Part shown: positions 26,084 through 36,310 of the stretch, one piece after another
Numbering within the stretch: position 1 is the first letter of the stretch
How the letters are laid out: each line of letters begins with the position of its first letter
Origin: CAVTJX01 sp963735175
GTDB taxonomy: Bacteria > Electryoneota > RPQS01
NCBI GenBank assembly: GCA_963735175.1
Contig: CAVTJX010000003.1
Location: forward strand, 146,723 to 210,722
Direction: 5' to 3'
DNA: 64,000 nt
Program-made: the position numbers and the translations under genes
The notes under the pieces: model-generated
Seen by the model: the letters and a program-made list of their open reading frames with translations, nothing else
What the model was told of the DNA's origin: nothing
Database searches by the model: none

Positions 26084-26830
26084 TTACATGGCCGTTCGAT
26101 CGTCCGGTGAACCGGGCGCGGCGTAGCGCATCAAGAGTCCGCCGGCGGTTTGAATAACGCCGCGCAGGGTGCTCATCGCGAGTTCGGGCATCACCATGAG
26201 GCTGCAAAGCGTGGCGACAATGGAGATCGGACTGAAGCTTCGCGCAGAAGTACGGCCTGTCAGGAGGACTTCCTTCAAGTCCGGATATTCACGAATCACC
26301 GGGAGGAGGCGATCGATCTCCATGGGGATCGCGCCGAGAGCCTTCACGTCGCGCTCGATGTGCGCGGTAAAGGCGGCGGTCGGTTCGTCCCCTTCCAGCA
26401 GCAGCGTTGCCAGGCCGGTCAACGCCCAGCCGCCCAGACGGCCCATGCGCTGATCCTCAAAGACGCAGAGCCATTCATAGGGAATGCTGCCCAGACCTCC
26501 AGCCCAGCGTTCGAGGTGGACTTCATCGACGGCGGCGAGGCGAAACGCACGACGCTCCGCCCGGCCCGCCCAAGCGGGAATCAGCTCGGCGAGCAGTCCG
26601 GTCTGATCAAGCCACGACAGCGACCGAGCGCGTTCAGGATACGAAAGCGCTCCCCATAAGGCCTCGCGGGCGAGGGCGGGATGAGGGAGAAGGGGGTGGG
26701 GCAACTCCCGCAGCCATTCCTCGCGGCGCGGGTCAGGAGGCGTGCCAGTCGCCGACCAGGCATGCGCCAGTTCCACAAAAAGCACGGGATTGCGGCGGAA
26801 CTCCGCCTCGGTCAAGGCGGTTAGCTCCAT
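26084..26830 (-). CDS. Uncharacterised protein, weakly like the C-terminal part of poly(A) polymerase/CCA-adding or HD-type enzymes
   Basis: A 248-residue mostly helical protein. LSWLDQTGLLAELIPAWAG resembles the helical segment that follows the head domain in CCA-adding and GlnD-type proteins (the 'GLL..LiPe' motif), and the rest is Leu/Ala-rich. No nucleotidyltransferase head, no complete HD pair and no signal peptide are seen. It is 25 bases upstream of the MBOAT gene on the same strand, so possibly co-transcribed, but it has no obvious link to acylation. Confidence 0.45.
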   Translation of the reverse strand: MELTALTEAEFRRNPVLFVELAHAWSATGTPPDPRREEWLRELPHPLLPHPALAREALWGALSYPERARSLSWLDQTGLLAELIPAWAGRAERRAFRLAAVDEVHLERWAGGLGSIPYEWLCVFEDQRMGRLGGWALTGLATLLLEGDEPTAAFTAHIERDVKALGAIPMEIDRLLPVIREYPDLKEVLLTGRTSARSFSPISIVATLCSLMVMPELAMSTLRGVIQTAGGLLMRYAAPGSPDDRTAM

Positions 26831-26888
26831 CGCGGGAAGGTCCAGTCAAAAGCCAAAGTCATGGCATCAATATACCATTTCCCTCGAA

Positions 26889-26931
26889 TTTGGCAAATCG
26901 AGTTGACAGTCTCAAAAAACCTTGCCAAATT
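26889..26931 (+). promoter_or_regulatory. Candidate promoter with overlapping inverted repeat before the M28 peptidase
   Basis: TTGACA at 26903-26908 and a weak CAAATT at 26926-26931 (17-base spacer). The inverted repeat TTTGGCAA (26889-26896) / TTGCCAAA (26922-26929) brackets the -35 box and overlaps the -10, as an operator would. Confidence 0.45.
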
Positions 26932-26962
26932 GAGACTCCGCTATCTGAACAAATGCAGAGAA

Positions 26963-28744
26963 ATGCCGATGATACGAAACGCGCTCCGCTGGGTGCCGCT
27001 GGCGCTTGTGTGCTTGGTTGCCGCTTCCTGGGCCGATCTTTTAGACGACAAACTCCGCCAGCACGAAAATTATCTGGCCGCTGACGCCCGCGAAGGGCGC
27101 GGCATTGGCACCAAGGGCCTGAACGATGCCGCCGACTATGTCGCGGCACAACTGCGGGAAATTGGCCTCGTGCCAGCCTTCGAGAGTAGTTACTTTCAAC
27201 CCTTTGAGATGGGCTGGGGCGTGACGTTGGGGCCGGGCAACCGACTGAGTCTGCGGGAATTGGCGCTTGATACCAGCATGGGCATCATGCCCATCGGTTT
27301 CTCCAGCGCGGGCGCGGTGACGGGTCCGGTGATCTTTGTCGGCTACGGAATTACGGCTCCCGAATACAACTATGACGATTTCGCGGGGATGGATGTTGCG
27401 GGGAAGATCGCTCTTTGCCTGACCGGCGAACCGGGTGAATTCGACACCGCCTCGGTATTTGAAGGCGTCAATTATACGACGCATTCGGCGCTGCGAGCGA
27501 AAGCCGCTAACGCCAAACTGAAGGGCGCTGCGGCGGTTCTCCTGGTGGAAGGACCGATCTACGCGGGTAAGGAAGCGGAATCGCTGCGTGTGCCGCGCTC
27601 CGACGAACCCTACATGGATTGTGGCATTCCCGCGCTGCGCGTTACCCGCGCGGCGCTGGCGACGCTTTACCCGAAGTTCGATCTGGACGCGCTGCAGAAA
27701 CTGATCGACGGCAAAAGCCAGCCGCGCAGCATCGAGGTGGATACGGCGCGCATGACGGTGTCCACCGATCTCACGCGCCGCACGGTGCTCGTGAAAAATG
27801 TGGGCGGCATGATTCCCGGCGACAGCTCGGTGCTCGTCGTCGGCGCGCACTACGACCACCTCGGTTACGGCCAGAGCGGCAGCCTCGAAACTAAGCCCGG
27901 CCTGATTCATAACGGCGCGGACGACAATGCCAGCGGCGTGTCGTCGATCCTGGAAATCGCGCGCCTCCTGAAACAGAATCCGTTGCGCGAGACGGTGTTG
28001 ATCGTGGCGTTCACGGCCGAAGAAGTCGGTCTCGGCGGCTCCAATTATTTAGTCAAGAATTTCCCCGGGGGTTTCGAGCGCGTGCGGGCGATGATCAACC
28101 TCGACATGGTGGGCCGCGTGCGCGACAATAAGATTACGCTCGTCGGCTGCAAGACCGCGCAACAGTTCGACACGCTGGTGCCGCCGGCCAACGCCAGCGT
28201 CGGCCTCGACGTCAACTGCAAAGGCGACGGCTACGGCCCATCCGACAACCTTACATTTTACACCGCCGGCAAGCCGGTCCTCTACCTCTTCTCCGGCGCG
28301 CACGAAGATTACCACCGCGCGTCCGACGATGTGGACAAGCTGAACTTCGACGGCATGAGCAAGTGCGCGCGCCTCGCCGCGAATCTCACCCGCGCCATTG
28401 ACGGCTACACGCAGCCGCTGGTCTATGTCAAGACATCCGATGCGCCCAAGTCCGGCGGCAGTGGCCGGCTGCGTTCGTCGCTCGGCACCGTCCCCGATTT
28501 TTCACAGCCCGATTCCGTAAAAGGCTACCTGGTCGGCGATACGCGCCCCAATTCCGCCGCTGCCAACGCCGGTCTCCTGCGCGGCGATCTCGTGGTGCGC
28601 GTCGGCAAAGTACCGATCTCCAACATCTACGACCTGATGAGTGCCCTGCGCATCTACGCCCCCGGCGACACCGTAGCCGTCACCTACCGCCGCGAGCAGA
28701 TGGAAAAGACCGTCGAAGCGGTGATGGGCGTCTCGAGCCGCTAA
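26963..28744 (+). CDS. M28 family zinc aminopeptidase with PA insert and C-terminal PDZ domain
   Basis: About 593 residues with a signal peptide (RNALRWVPLALVCLVAASWA). The start is ATG 26963 or 26969, chosen because the upstream in-frame extension has no protein-like character. The peptidase metal ligands are GAHYDHLG (His, near 295), GADDNASG (Asp, near 319), FTAEEVG (catalytic Glu and ligand, near 353), NLDMVGR (Asp) and GAHEDYHR (His). A PA-type insert precedes them (about 130-250). The C-terminal 75 residues form a PDZ domain (SAAANAGLLRGDLVVRVGKV). Expected in the periplasm or on the outer membrane, cleaving N-terminal residues of peptides. Confidence 0.92.
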   Translation: MPMIRNALRWVPLALVCLVAASWADLLDDKLRQHENYLAADAREGRGIGTKGLNDAADYVAAQLREIGLVPAFESSYFQPFEMGWGVTLGPGNRLSLRELALDTSMGIMPIGFSSAGAVTGPVIFVGYGITAPEYNYDDFAGMDVAGKIALCLTGEPGEFDTASVFEGVNYTTHSALRAKAANAKLKGAAAVLLVEGPIYAGKEAESLRVPRSDEPYMDCGIPALRVTRAALATLYPKFDLDALQKLIDGKSQPRSIEVDTARMTVSTDLTRRTVLVKNVGGMIPGDSSVLVVGAHYDHLGYGQSGSLETKPGLIHNGADDNASGVSSILEIARLLKQNPLRETVLIVAFTAEEVGLGGSNYLVKNFPGGFERVRAMINLDMVGRVRDNKITLVGCKTAQQFDTLVPPANASVGLDVNCKGDGYGPSDNLTFYTAGKPVLYLFSGAHEDYHRASDDVDKLNFDGMSKCARLAANLTRAIDGYTQPLVYVKTSDAPKSGGSGRLRSSLGTVPDFSQPDSVKGYLVGDTRPNSAAANAGLLRGDLVVRVGKVPISNIYDLMSALRIYAPGDTVAVTYRREQMEKTVEAVMGVSSR

Positions 28745-28762
28745 CAGTACCACTTCCGATTA

Positions 28763-28846
28763 CTAGCCAGCACGCTCCTGCGTGCTGGACGTAAACGCGA
28801 ATACACGCCCCGTTGCGAATCCAACCCGCAGGAGCGGGTTGGCTAG
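28763..28846. repeat. Palindromic repeat family B, copy 1
   Basis: Bounded by CTAGCC ... GGCTAG, with two hairpins inside: CCAGCACGC/GCGTGCTGG and CCAACCCGC/GCGGGTTGG. The second copy is at 55250-55337. Confidence 0.75.
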
Positions 28847-28969
28847 TAGGAAGACGCAGAGGCTGGTATTGTGGCACGCCGTGCGGCCTCTCCAGCGGCC
28901 GCCGTCTGAAAAAGCTCGCCGCGCGTCTCAGTGAAGTTCATTCCTTTCGCATAGCCTTCCGGAGTCCCC

Positions 28970-30007
28970 ATGATTCTTGTTCTGTTCCTGTTGCTCTCGG
29001 CGTCCGTCAGCGTTGCGGCGGAGCCGCTGCGTCTTTCCCGGCGAGACCCATCTGGCCAACGTCAAGCAGCTTACCTTCGGCGGCGAAAATGCCGAGGCGT
29101 ATTTCTCGCCCGACGGCGGTACGCTGGTCTTTCAGTCCACGCGTGACAGCTTTGCCTGTGACCAGATTTTCATGATGGATACCAGCGGCGCGAATGTGCG
29201 CCTGGTTTCGACCGGCAAGGGCCAGACGACGTGCTCGTTTTTCATTCCCGGCACCGACGAGTTCGTCTACTGCTCGACGCACGAAGCCGCGCCCGAGTGT
29301 CCGCCCAAGCTGGACCGCGCGCTCGGCTACGTGTGGCGGCCTCTCCGAGTATGACGTCTACCGCGCCCGCAGCGACGGCTCGAATTTGAAGCGGCTGACG
29401 GCGGCCGTGGGCTACGACGCAGAAGCGGCGGTCAGCCCCGACGGCCAGCGCGTGATTTTCACGTCGGTGCGCGACGGCGACCTTGAGATCTACACCATGG
29501 CCACCGACGGCGCCAACATGCGCCGTCTGACGTACACCACGGGCTACGACGGCGGCGCGTTCTTCTCGCCCGACGGCCGCTTCATCGTCTACCGCGCCTT
29601 CCATCCGCGCAGCCCCGCCGAACTGGCGACGTGGAACGACCTCTGGCGGGCGCAGGCCGTTTCGCCCGTACGCCTCGATCTATGGATGATGGACGCCGAC
29701 GGCGGCAACCAGCGGCAGGTGACCGATCTCGGCGGCGCGAATTTCTGCCCGTACATGAGTCCCGACGGCCAGTGGATCATCTTCACCTCGAATTTCGCCG
29801 ACAGCGCGAAACATGGCATGCCAAACTTCGATCTTCTACCGCGTGCATCCTGACGGCGCGGGCCTCGAGCGCATTACGCACTCGCCCGTCTTCGAGGGCT
29901 TCCCGATGTGGTCCAATGACGGCAAGAAACTGGTCTTCGCCTCGAACCGCGGCGAGCGTAAGATTCCCACGGAGACCAACATCTTCATCGCCGACTGGAT
30001 CGAATAG
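28970..30007 (+). CDS. TolB-like PD40 beta-propeller protein (three frame breaks)
   Basis: The signal peptide begins at ATG 28970 (MILVLFLLLSASVSVAA). After a shift near 29030 come propeller blades of the PD40 type: VKQLTFGGENAEAYFSPDGGTLVFQS, then (shift near 29340) AAVSPDGQRVIFTSVRDGDLEIYTM and AFFSPDGRFIVYRAF, then (shift near 29815) IFYRVHPDGAGLERITHS and WSNDGKKLVFASNRG. Restored length is about 345 residues. Such stand-alone propellers are periplasmic or surface proteins often acting as binding partners. The gene converges with the T9SS operon beyond two hairpins. Confidence 0.8.
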
Positions 30008-30032
30008 CAATATCACCTGATGCAAAGCAATC

Positions 30033-30059
30033 GTAGGGACGGCTCTTTAGTAGCCGCCC
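30033..30059. repeat. GTAGGG-led hairpin (family E)
   Basis: GTAGGG followed by the palindrome GACGGCT / AGCCGCC. Similar GTAGGG(G) leads with different palindromes are at 39019, 40178, 47269 and 48258. Confidence 0.6.
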
Positions 30060-30093
30060 TTCTTCATGTTCGCAGGGGGTTGAGAGAGCAAAC

Positions 30094-30117
30094 GAGGCGG
30101 CTTCTGGCAGCCGCCCC
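30094..30117. terminator. Hairpin between convergent genes, probable terminator
   Basis: A GAGGCGGCT / AGCCGCCCC stem-loop between the stop at 30007 (+) and the stop at 30155 (-), with no long T run. Likely a bidirectional terminator. Confidence 0.5.
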
Positions 30118-30154
30118 GTCTGTTCTTCGTCAACTTGGAGGAATGAGAAGAAGG

Positions 30155-33100
30155 TCAACGCAAGAGAATTACTTTGCGGGTAGCGCCGTGTCCCGCTGTT
30201 TCGAGGCGCACGAGATAAAGGCCGGTGGGGAGCGAACGGCCGCCAATGTCCTGAGCTTGCCAGCGAAACTCGTGCGTCCCCGCGGCAAATTTCTGATCCA
30301 AGATTACGCCGAGGTCCTGGCCGAGCAGATTGAAGAGCCGCAAGCGTGCATGGCCCGCTTCCGCCAGCGTAAAGGTAAACGTGGTGGCGCTGTTGAAAGG
30401 ATTCGGATACGGGGCGCTCAAGCTGAACTCCAGCGGCTGTGTCGCAACGGTGATACCGGTGCTGCCCTGGGCTATGATCTTGCCGTCGCTGCCGCGCAAA
30501 TCGTAGGCGAGCGCGATGTCCGGCGGTTCAGCATTGCGCCACTCGATGCGGGCCAGCACGCCTGATGAACTCGATGCGCGGCGCAACCGTCCGGCGCAAA
30601 TTTCCAGCTTGCCGCCGCGCGAAGTTTGCAGGAAGAGGGCGGAGCTGCCCCACGCCGGTCCGGCCTCAGCCGACAGGGCTTCCGCTGCGGGTAGGTCGAG
30701 TAACAGCCGCGCGCTGGAAAGGTCGTGGATGCCGCGCGTGCGGATCTCCAGCGTCCAACCCTCTCCGTTTTGTCTCACGACAACGGCCACGGGTGCATCC
30801 GTATTCCGCGTCTTCTGCTCTGTCACGGCGGGTGGGAGCAACAATTGCGGTGCGCGTGCCGCCTCCCAGGAATACATGGTGGAGAGCGCGAGCAGATCTT
30901 GCGCGTCAAGGCGGCCATCGGGCAAAGCGCAGTACTCCGTGGGAGCCTCGCCGGAAAGCGGTCCCAGATCCGCTAATGGGTCAAATGTATTTCCGTCACC
31001 GGTCCAGGCGCGCACGAACACGGCCACGTCTTCAAAATCAATGTGGCCGTCGGGCACGGGCATCATCGCCGGAGGCACGCCGGGATCGACGCCTGCCGAG
31101 GCAATGTCCGCCAGATAGCTGCCGCGCAATTGCAACGAATCGCCGATCTCGGCGGACACGAAACTCAAATTTACGCGGCGCAGCGTGCTGCTGTCGAATA
31201 GGCTGATCGCGCCGCTGGCGGGAATCTCCATCGCCGCATCGGCCTGGAGAATGAGCCGCGCGACCACGCGGGGTGCCGCGCTCGATACGCCGGCGGCGTC
31301 GCCCAAAATCGCGCTGTGAATTGCGAAGCGGCCACCCACGCTGTCGACGCTGGCGCTGAAGCTCTGGCTGACAGCGCTTGTTCCGTTCCAGATTTCGCCC
31401 TTGCGAATCGCCAGCAACCGGACGAAATTCGGCGGAAACGCGCCATAGAGATCGACGGCCGTCAGCGAATCCGCGCCGGACAGGCGCAACTCTACCGTTC
31501 GCACGGCGCCGGGTTGCAGCAATAGATAGCCGTCGCTGTCCAGCGAATCGACAACATTCAGCGTGGGTGAAGTGACAGGAGTGACGCTGGTATCGGCCGG
31601 TCCGGGAATCAGCCAGTTGCGGCGCAGCAGCTTGGTGACGGAGCCGCTGGCGGCGTCGGTGGCGTAAATTTGCAGGCCGCTGTCTTCGGGCATCACCGCG
31701 AGACCCTGCGGATTCCGCCACGGCCCAAGCGCGCTGTCAACGGCGGCGACGAACACCGGCGGGTCGTCGTCCCGGTAAATCAGCAGCCGGGTGCTGTCGG
31801 AAACGACGAGGTAGACGCCGTCGTCCGATTCCACGAGTTCGATGTCCCGCGGACTCCGCAGCAGATCGGTAGTCGACGTCGCCGAATTCCATGTGTAAAG
31901 CAACTCGCTCCATGAGGCGGGATCGAGCGCCGCGTCAGGCCGGTAGGCCCACTTTGTGAGGCGCCGGTGGCCCGTGTCGCAGACATACACGTCGTAGCGG
32001 TCATGCAGCAAATCGTAGCGTGCGGCCAAACCGCGCGGTGAACTTAATTGCGCCGCGCCAAACTCCATTTCGTCGGTCGAGAGCGCATAGCAGACACGAA
32101 TCTGGCTGCCGGCGGGCGGAATCGCCCCATGCGCGCCGTCACCAAAGCGGATCGTCCGCGTGAAGCGGTTGACTTCACAAACGTGGGCGGTTCCACTCGC
32201 GTCGTTCAGATGTGCGACAATCTCCCACTCCGCGGAATCCGCTCCGACCCATACGCGATAGCTGGCTTCGCCGCCAGTGGCGCCCAGCGGATAGCTCTGC
32301 GCGGGCGAGCCGTCGGAGCGGCCCGGCGTTTCCCAGCAGTACGCCTCCGCCAAAACTGCCGTTGGCATTGTCGCCCGCGCGAATCACCCGCACGCGATTG
32401 CTGTCGCGCTCACTGACGAACAGTCGGTCGTTCCATACGGGCAGGGCGCCGTCAAGCGTAAAACTGTCGCCTACGTTGAATTCGACGGCGTTCGCATCGT
32501 CGGTATTCGAAATGTGCGGCGCGCCATTGCTGATCGCCAGTGTGAGGCCCGGAATCGCGCCGCTGTCGGCCTCGCCGTGTGTCCAAACGTAACTTTGCTG
32601 GAACGTCGCGTGCGCGGTTTCGTCGGTGATCGTTAGCGTGCCGTCGACGGCTTTCAGCAGCACGCGCGGTTCGCCGTTCCATGCCGCGTAGCTCTTCGTG
32701 CAGGCCAGCAGCGGTATTGTCCGGCCGCCGAGGGTGGGCGTAAGCAGGCGGGGCGTCAGCGCCCACGTCTCCGTTTCCGTTCCTGCGCGCAACAGTTCGC
32801 GCCCCGCTTCAGTGACGGGCGGCGACCATGTAGCGGCGCTCCAGCGTTTGTAACGCAAGCCCTCGCGATTCGCCGCGGTGCCGAAGGGATAGACAAGATG
32901 AATCGAATGGGCGTCGTCGGCGCTGGCGGAAAAGGCGAGCGGCGCGGCGTCATCGCCGGTGGTGATGGCGCTGATGGCGGCGGGCGAGAAGTCGCCGGTG
33001 GCTGAAGTAATCCAGTTGGCGTAGAGCTCGGCGTGATCGGTGCCGTAGTTCTCGGTGCCGCTGCCGGCCCAGAAGACGGCCAGGGCGTCGCCAACGAGTA

Positions 33101-34835
33101 CGATCTGCGGCTGGGGATAAGCCGCGCCGCGCCCCGCGTCCGCGTCGGCAAAACCCGCCGCGCGGCACACCGTGTCGATCAATCCTGCCTGAAATTCATT
33201 GCCGGAATAACTGCCCCACGCCGTGCCGTCATCAAGTAAATGCCCGACACGATAGGGCGCGCTGTTGCCAAGTGAGAATACAAGATGAATCCGGCCCGTC
33301 GCGTCGAATGCCGCGGCGGGCGCCCGTAAACCCTCGCCGTTGCCGACGGAAATCGTGTCGATTTCGCCCCAGGCGGAGGTGAAAATGCGATGCAAAAACG
33401 TGTCATCCGCGCTCCAGAGCAACTGCACGGCGTCGCTCGTCGGATCTACGAGCAGCACCGGTTGACGGTGCTCGAGCACTGTGGGTGCGGGCAATTCGGC
33501 GGCTGCGTCTTCAGCGTCCGACCACGTTTCGCCGTCCGTGGAAAAGGTGTGAAACAGGCGCCGTTCCCCGGTGCCGAAGGTCACTTCGTAAACCACGTGA
33601 ATCTCACCCGTGGCGCGCACGGCAATGCGCGGGCAACTGTGTGTTCCCGTTTGCGATGGCGACGAAATCGCCACGGGACTCGACCAGCTTTGTCCCGCGT
33701 CGTCGCTGAAGCTGTAGGCGGCCCGTGCCGACGAGGCGTCGCGGCAGAGCGCGAGGTGCAGCCGTCCGCTGTGTGGGTCGTAGGCGACATCCGCTTCCAC
33801 CATGCCCGCCGCTCCCGGAAGATGCATCGCGCTCGTCGTGTCGAACGCATACGTAATCCGATAATCGTGTCCGGTCCAGAGCGCCGGGTTATTTACCGCA
33901 ACGGTCAGTCGCGCGGCGGAAACACCGTCCGTGCCACCCACGCTCACGGAGCCCGCCAGGTTTGCGCCACGGTCGACAATTTCCACATCCATGGGATGCG
34001 CCAGCGGAAACGGATAGGCGTCAACGAAATGAAATGCGCCACCGAGGCCGACATGCGACAGCGTATAGCCAGCCAGGCTGCCGCTTGCGCCCGTGTTCAA
34101 CAGGTACAGATCGAGCGCCGCGTCGGTCCGCGCGGAGGTGTTGACCGTAAGCGCGCAAAGCGAATCCATGTCCGGATCGTCGTCCGCGCTCCCGTCATGC
34201 AGTTGCAGCGGCAGGGGCGAGGGCGTCGTTTCCGCCAGCACGTAATCGACGTCGCCCATTCCCGCGATGCCGGGCGGAACCGCAAAGCCGTATTCTACGG
34301 CAATCGAATCGTGTCCGCCGAGATCCCAACCGGCGGGTAGGCGAAGCGTGCCGTCACTCTCCATCATGTAGACGGAATCGCTCAGGCCAAGTCCCGCCAG
34401 TGAAGCCACGCGCTTCAGCGGTTGACCGCGCAACAGCACGAGTTCGCTCTGCGGCAGCCACGACACGGCGCCGGGGCGGATCATGCGGCCGCCATACTCG
34501 CCGCGCTGTGGATTCGCGGAGTAACTCAGCGACTCGCTGCGCCAGTTGGCGCCCGCGCTGAAGAGTTGCACGCGGCGGTGCCCCGCATCGGCGACGAACA
34601 ACGCCGGCGAAGATGCCCCCGGCCACACCGCGAGCGCGTTCGGCGAAGCGAACGGCGTGCTGTGCAACGGCAGCGGGCTACTCACCAGATGGTCGCTGTA
34701 ACTGCTGTCGTCGCTCTGCGCGTGACGCACCTTGAAATACGGCCCGTTCCACGCCACAAACGCGCGATACGCCGGAGCGGCCTGCGCCGCGCCCGCGACG
34801 CACAATGTCAGGATCAGCAGTGCGCGGCGCGTCAT
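30155..34835 (-). CDS. Giant T9SS cargo protein with propeller-like repeats and dockerin-like segment (one frame break)
   Basis: About 1,560 residues when the frame change near 32350 is restored (upstream part GDNANGSFGGG, downstream part YCWETPGRSDGSPAQSYPLG). It begins with a signal peptide (MTRRALLILTLCVAGAAQA). The N-terminal two thirds contain NHL/sialidase-like blade repeats (SPALFVADAGHRRVQLFSAG, YDVYVCDTGHRRLTKWAY). About 320-260 residues before the end is an EF-hand-like pair (DGHIDFEDVAVFVRAW and DGRLDAQDLLALSTMY), as in dockerins. The last 80 residues are a sorting domain (YPNPFNSATTFTF ... GLYLVRLETAGHG ... RKVILLR). Surface-exposed; last gene of a four-gene minus-strand operon. 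Confidence 0.82.
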
Positions 34836-34844
34836 GGCAGCACC

Positions 34845-35903
34845 TCAATCGACTGCTGCGCGTAGACTGCACGCGTGCTGCAAGGCAAAGATATCGAGCG
34901 CAAAACTGCTGTCGGCGTCGAAGCCGAGGGCGCACACGCCGGGACTGACGCCGCGCAGCGTGGCATACGCCACTACGCCCGCGCCGCCGGCGGCTGTGCC
35001 CTGCGCCTCGCCGTCTTCGTAAGTGATGCTCCACGCCAGGTCGGCCACCAGCCGCCCCGTGCTGTTGCGGATGTCACGGAAAAAGAGAAAACCGCCGCGC
35101 GCGCTGTAAAACGGTCCTTCATCGAGCGCCAGAATCTCCAGCGAGCCGGGAGTAAAATCGAGTGTCAGCCGCAACGCCGCGAGGTCGATTGCGTTGTCCA
35201 CGACAATCGGTACGCGCACGGTGTCGCCCAGCGCCAGAGTCGTGTCGGGCAGGCTGAGGATCATCCGCGCGCCAGTCGTCAGGGTAGTGTCGCCGCCAAT
35301 GCCGCGCAGCCCGCTGCTGTCCACGCCTTCGGCGCGCACTGTATAAAGGCGCAGCGGCTCCAGCGTGCGCAGCGTCACGCGATGCTCGATGGATAACGCG
35401 TCATTTACTACGGAATCAAAATTTGTGCCGTCGCCATAGCGCAGCACGGTCGTCGCCGGTTCATCCGTGCGCCACGAAAGCCGCGCGGTGGACTCGGTGA
35501 TATGCGCCATCTGAAAAGCCACGATCACCGGCTCGGGCGCGGCTTTGTCGGGCGTCGTAAATGTGCCGTTGCATTCGGCGCTGTGCCCGGCACTGTCGTG
35601 CAGCACGACGCGGTAAACATAACCCGTACTCCACAGAAGACCCGGCAGCGCCACATCCTGCGAGTCGGCGTAGGCGCTGACGCGCACCGTGTCGCTGTAG
35701 CTGCTGCGGCCAAATTGCACTTCACCCGCCGCGGCGTGATCCGTCGCCCACTGCGCGTGCATTTCAAAGCTCGCGAGTTCCACGCGGCAATAACCGATGC
35801 TGAGCTCCGTCACGGGACCCGCGGGCGGACGCGAGCCGCCGCTCGAGCAGCCGAGCAGCACGAATGGCAGCAGTAAGAAACTGTACCGCAGCAGGGAACG
35901 CAT
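34845..35903 (-). CDS. Lipoprotein with Fn3-like domains and a cohesin-like domain
   Basis: A 352-residue protein. The start at 35903 (MRSLLRYSFLLLPFVLLGCSSGG) gives a signal peptide with lipobox VLLGC; the open frame extends further upstream but without protein-like content. Two fibronectin-III-like segments (about 30-125 and 130-215) precede a cohesin-like domain (about 220-345: LALGDTVRVPIVVDNAIDLAALRLTLDFTPGSLEILALDEGPF). The cohesin-like domain beside a dockerin-like segment in the next gene suggests the two proteins may bind each other on the cell surface. That pairing is inference. Confidence 0.75.
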   Translation of the reverse strand: MRSLLRYSFLLLPFVLLGCSSGGSRPPAGPVTELSIGYCRVELASFEMHAQWATDHAAAGEVQFGRSSYSDTVRVSAYADSQDVALPGLLWSTGYVYRVVLHDSAGHSAECNGTFTTPDKAAPEPVIVAFQMAHITESTARLSWRTDEPATTVLRYGDGTNFDSVVNDALSIEHRVTLRTLEPLRLYTVRAEGVDSSGLRGIGGDTTLTTGARMILSLPDTTLALGDTVRVPIVVDNAIDLAALRLTLDFTPGSLEILALDEGPFYSARGGFLFFRDIRNSTGRLVADLAWSITYEDGEAQGTAAGGAGVVAYATLRGVSPGVCALGFDADSSFALDIFALQHACSLRAAVD

Positions 35904-35908
35904 GGGGA

Positions 35909-36310
35909 TCAGGGGAGCGGGGTAAAAGAAATTCGCACGGAATCGCGCAGGCCCTGCGCGCAGGCGATCAGCCAGCCGCTGGCGGCGACGGTGTCGGCCG
36001 TCAGCGTGTCCAGCGCAATGCCGGAACTCGTATAGACAACGCCGCGATCCAGCGTGCCGACGGAATGCAAAAGAATGACCTGCGTCGAATCGGCCACCGG
36101 TTCGCCGTCTTGACGCATGTCGACAAAGACCACCAGGCGGCTCGCGCCGTCGGCGGGAGCGGATGCGGGCTGGGCTTCCACGGACAAAGCCAGCGCCGAC
36201 GATGGTCCGGTGGGGCTGTCGTCGGCGGGCGCGGTGCAACCGGCAAGGGCGAGGGCGAAGCCCAGCATCGCCGGCAGAAAATAGCGGTTAACGTTCACGG
36301 CATACCTCAC
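35909..36310 (-). CDS. Small lipoprotein with Ig-like (Big_1-type) domain
   Basis: A 133-residue protein with a signal peptide and lipobox ALAGC (MLGFALALAGCTAPADD). The mature part (LSVEAQPASAPADGASRLVVFVDMRQDGEPVADSTQVILL ... GTLDRGVVYTSSGIALDTLTA) has the pattern of bacterial Ig-like invasin/intimin domains. It overlaps the upstream gene's end by 23 bases and precedes the cohesin-like lipoprotein by 5 bases, so it is part of one operon. Confidence 0.72.
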   Translation of the reverse strand: MRYAVNVNRYFLPAMLGFALALAGCTAPADDSPTGPSSALALSVEAQPASAPADGASRLVVFVDMRQDGEPVADSTQVILLHSVGTLDRGVVYTSSGIALDTLTADTVAASGWLIACAQGLRDSVRISFTPLP

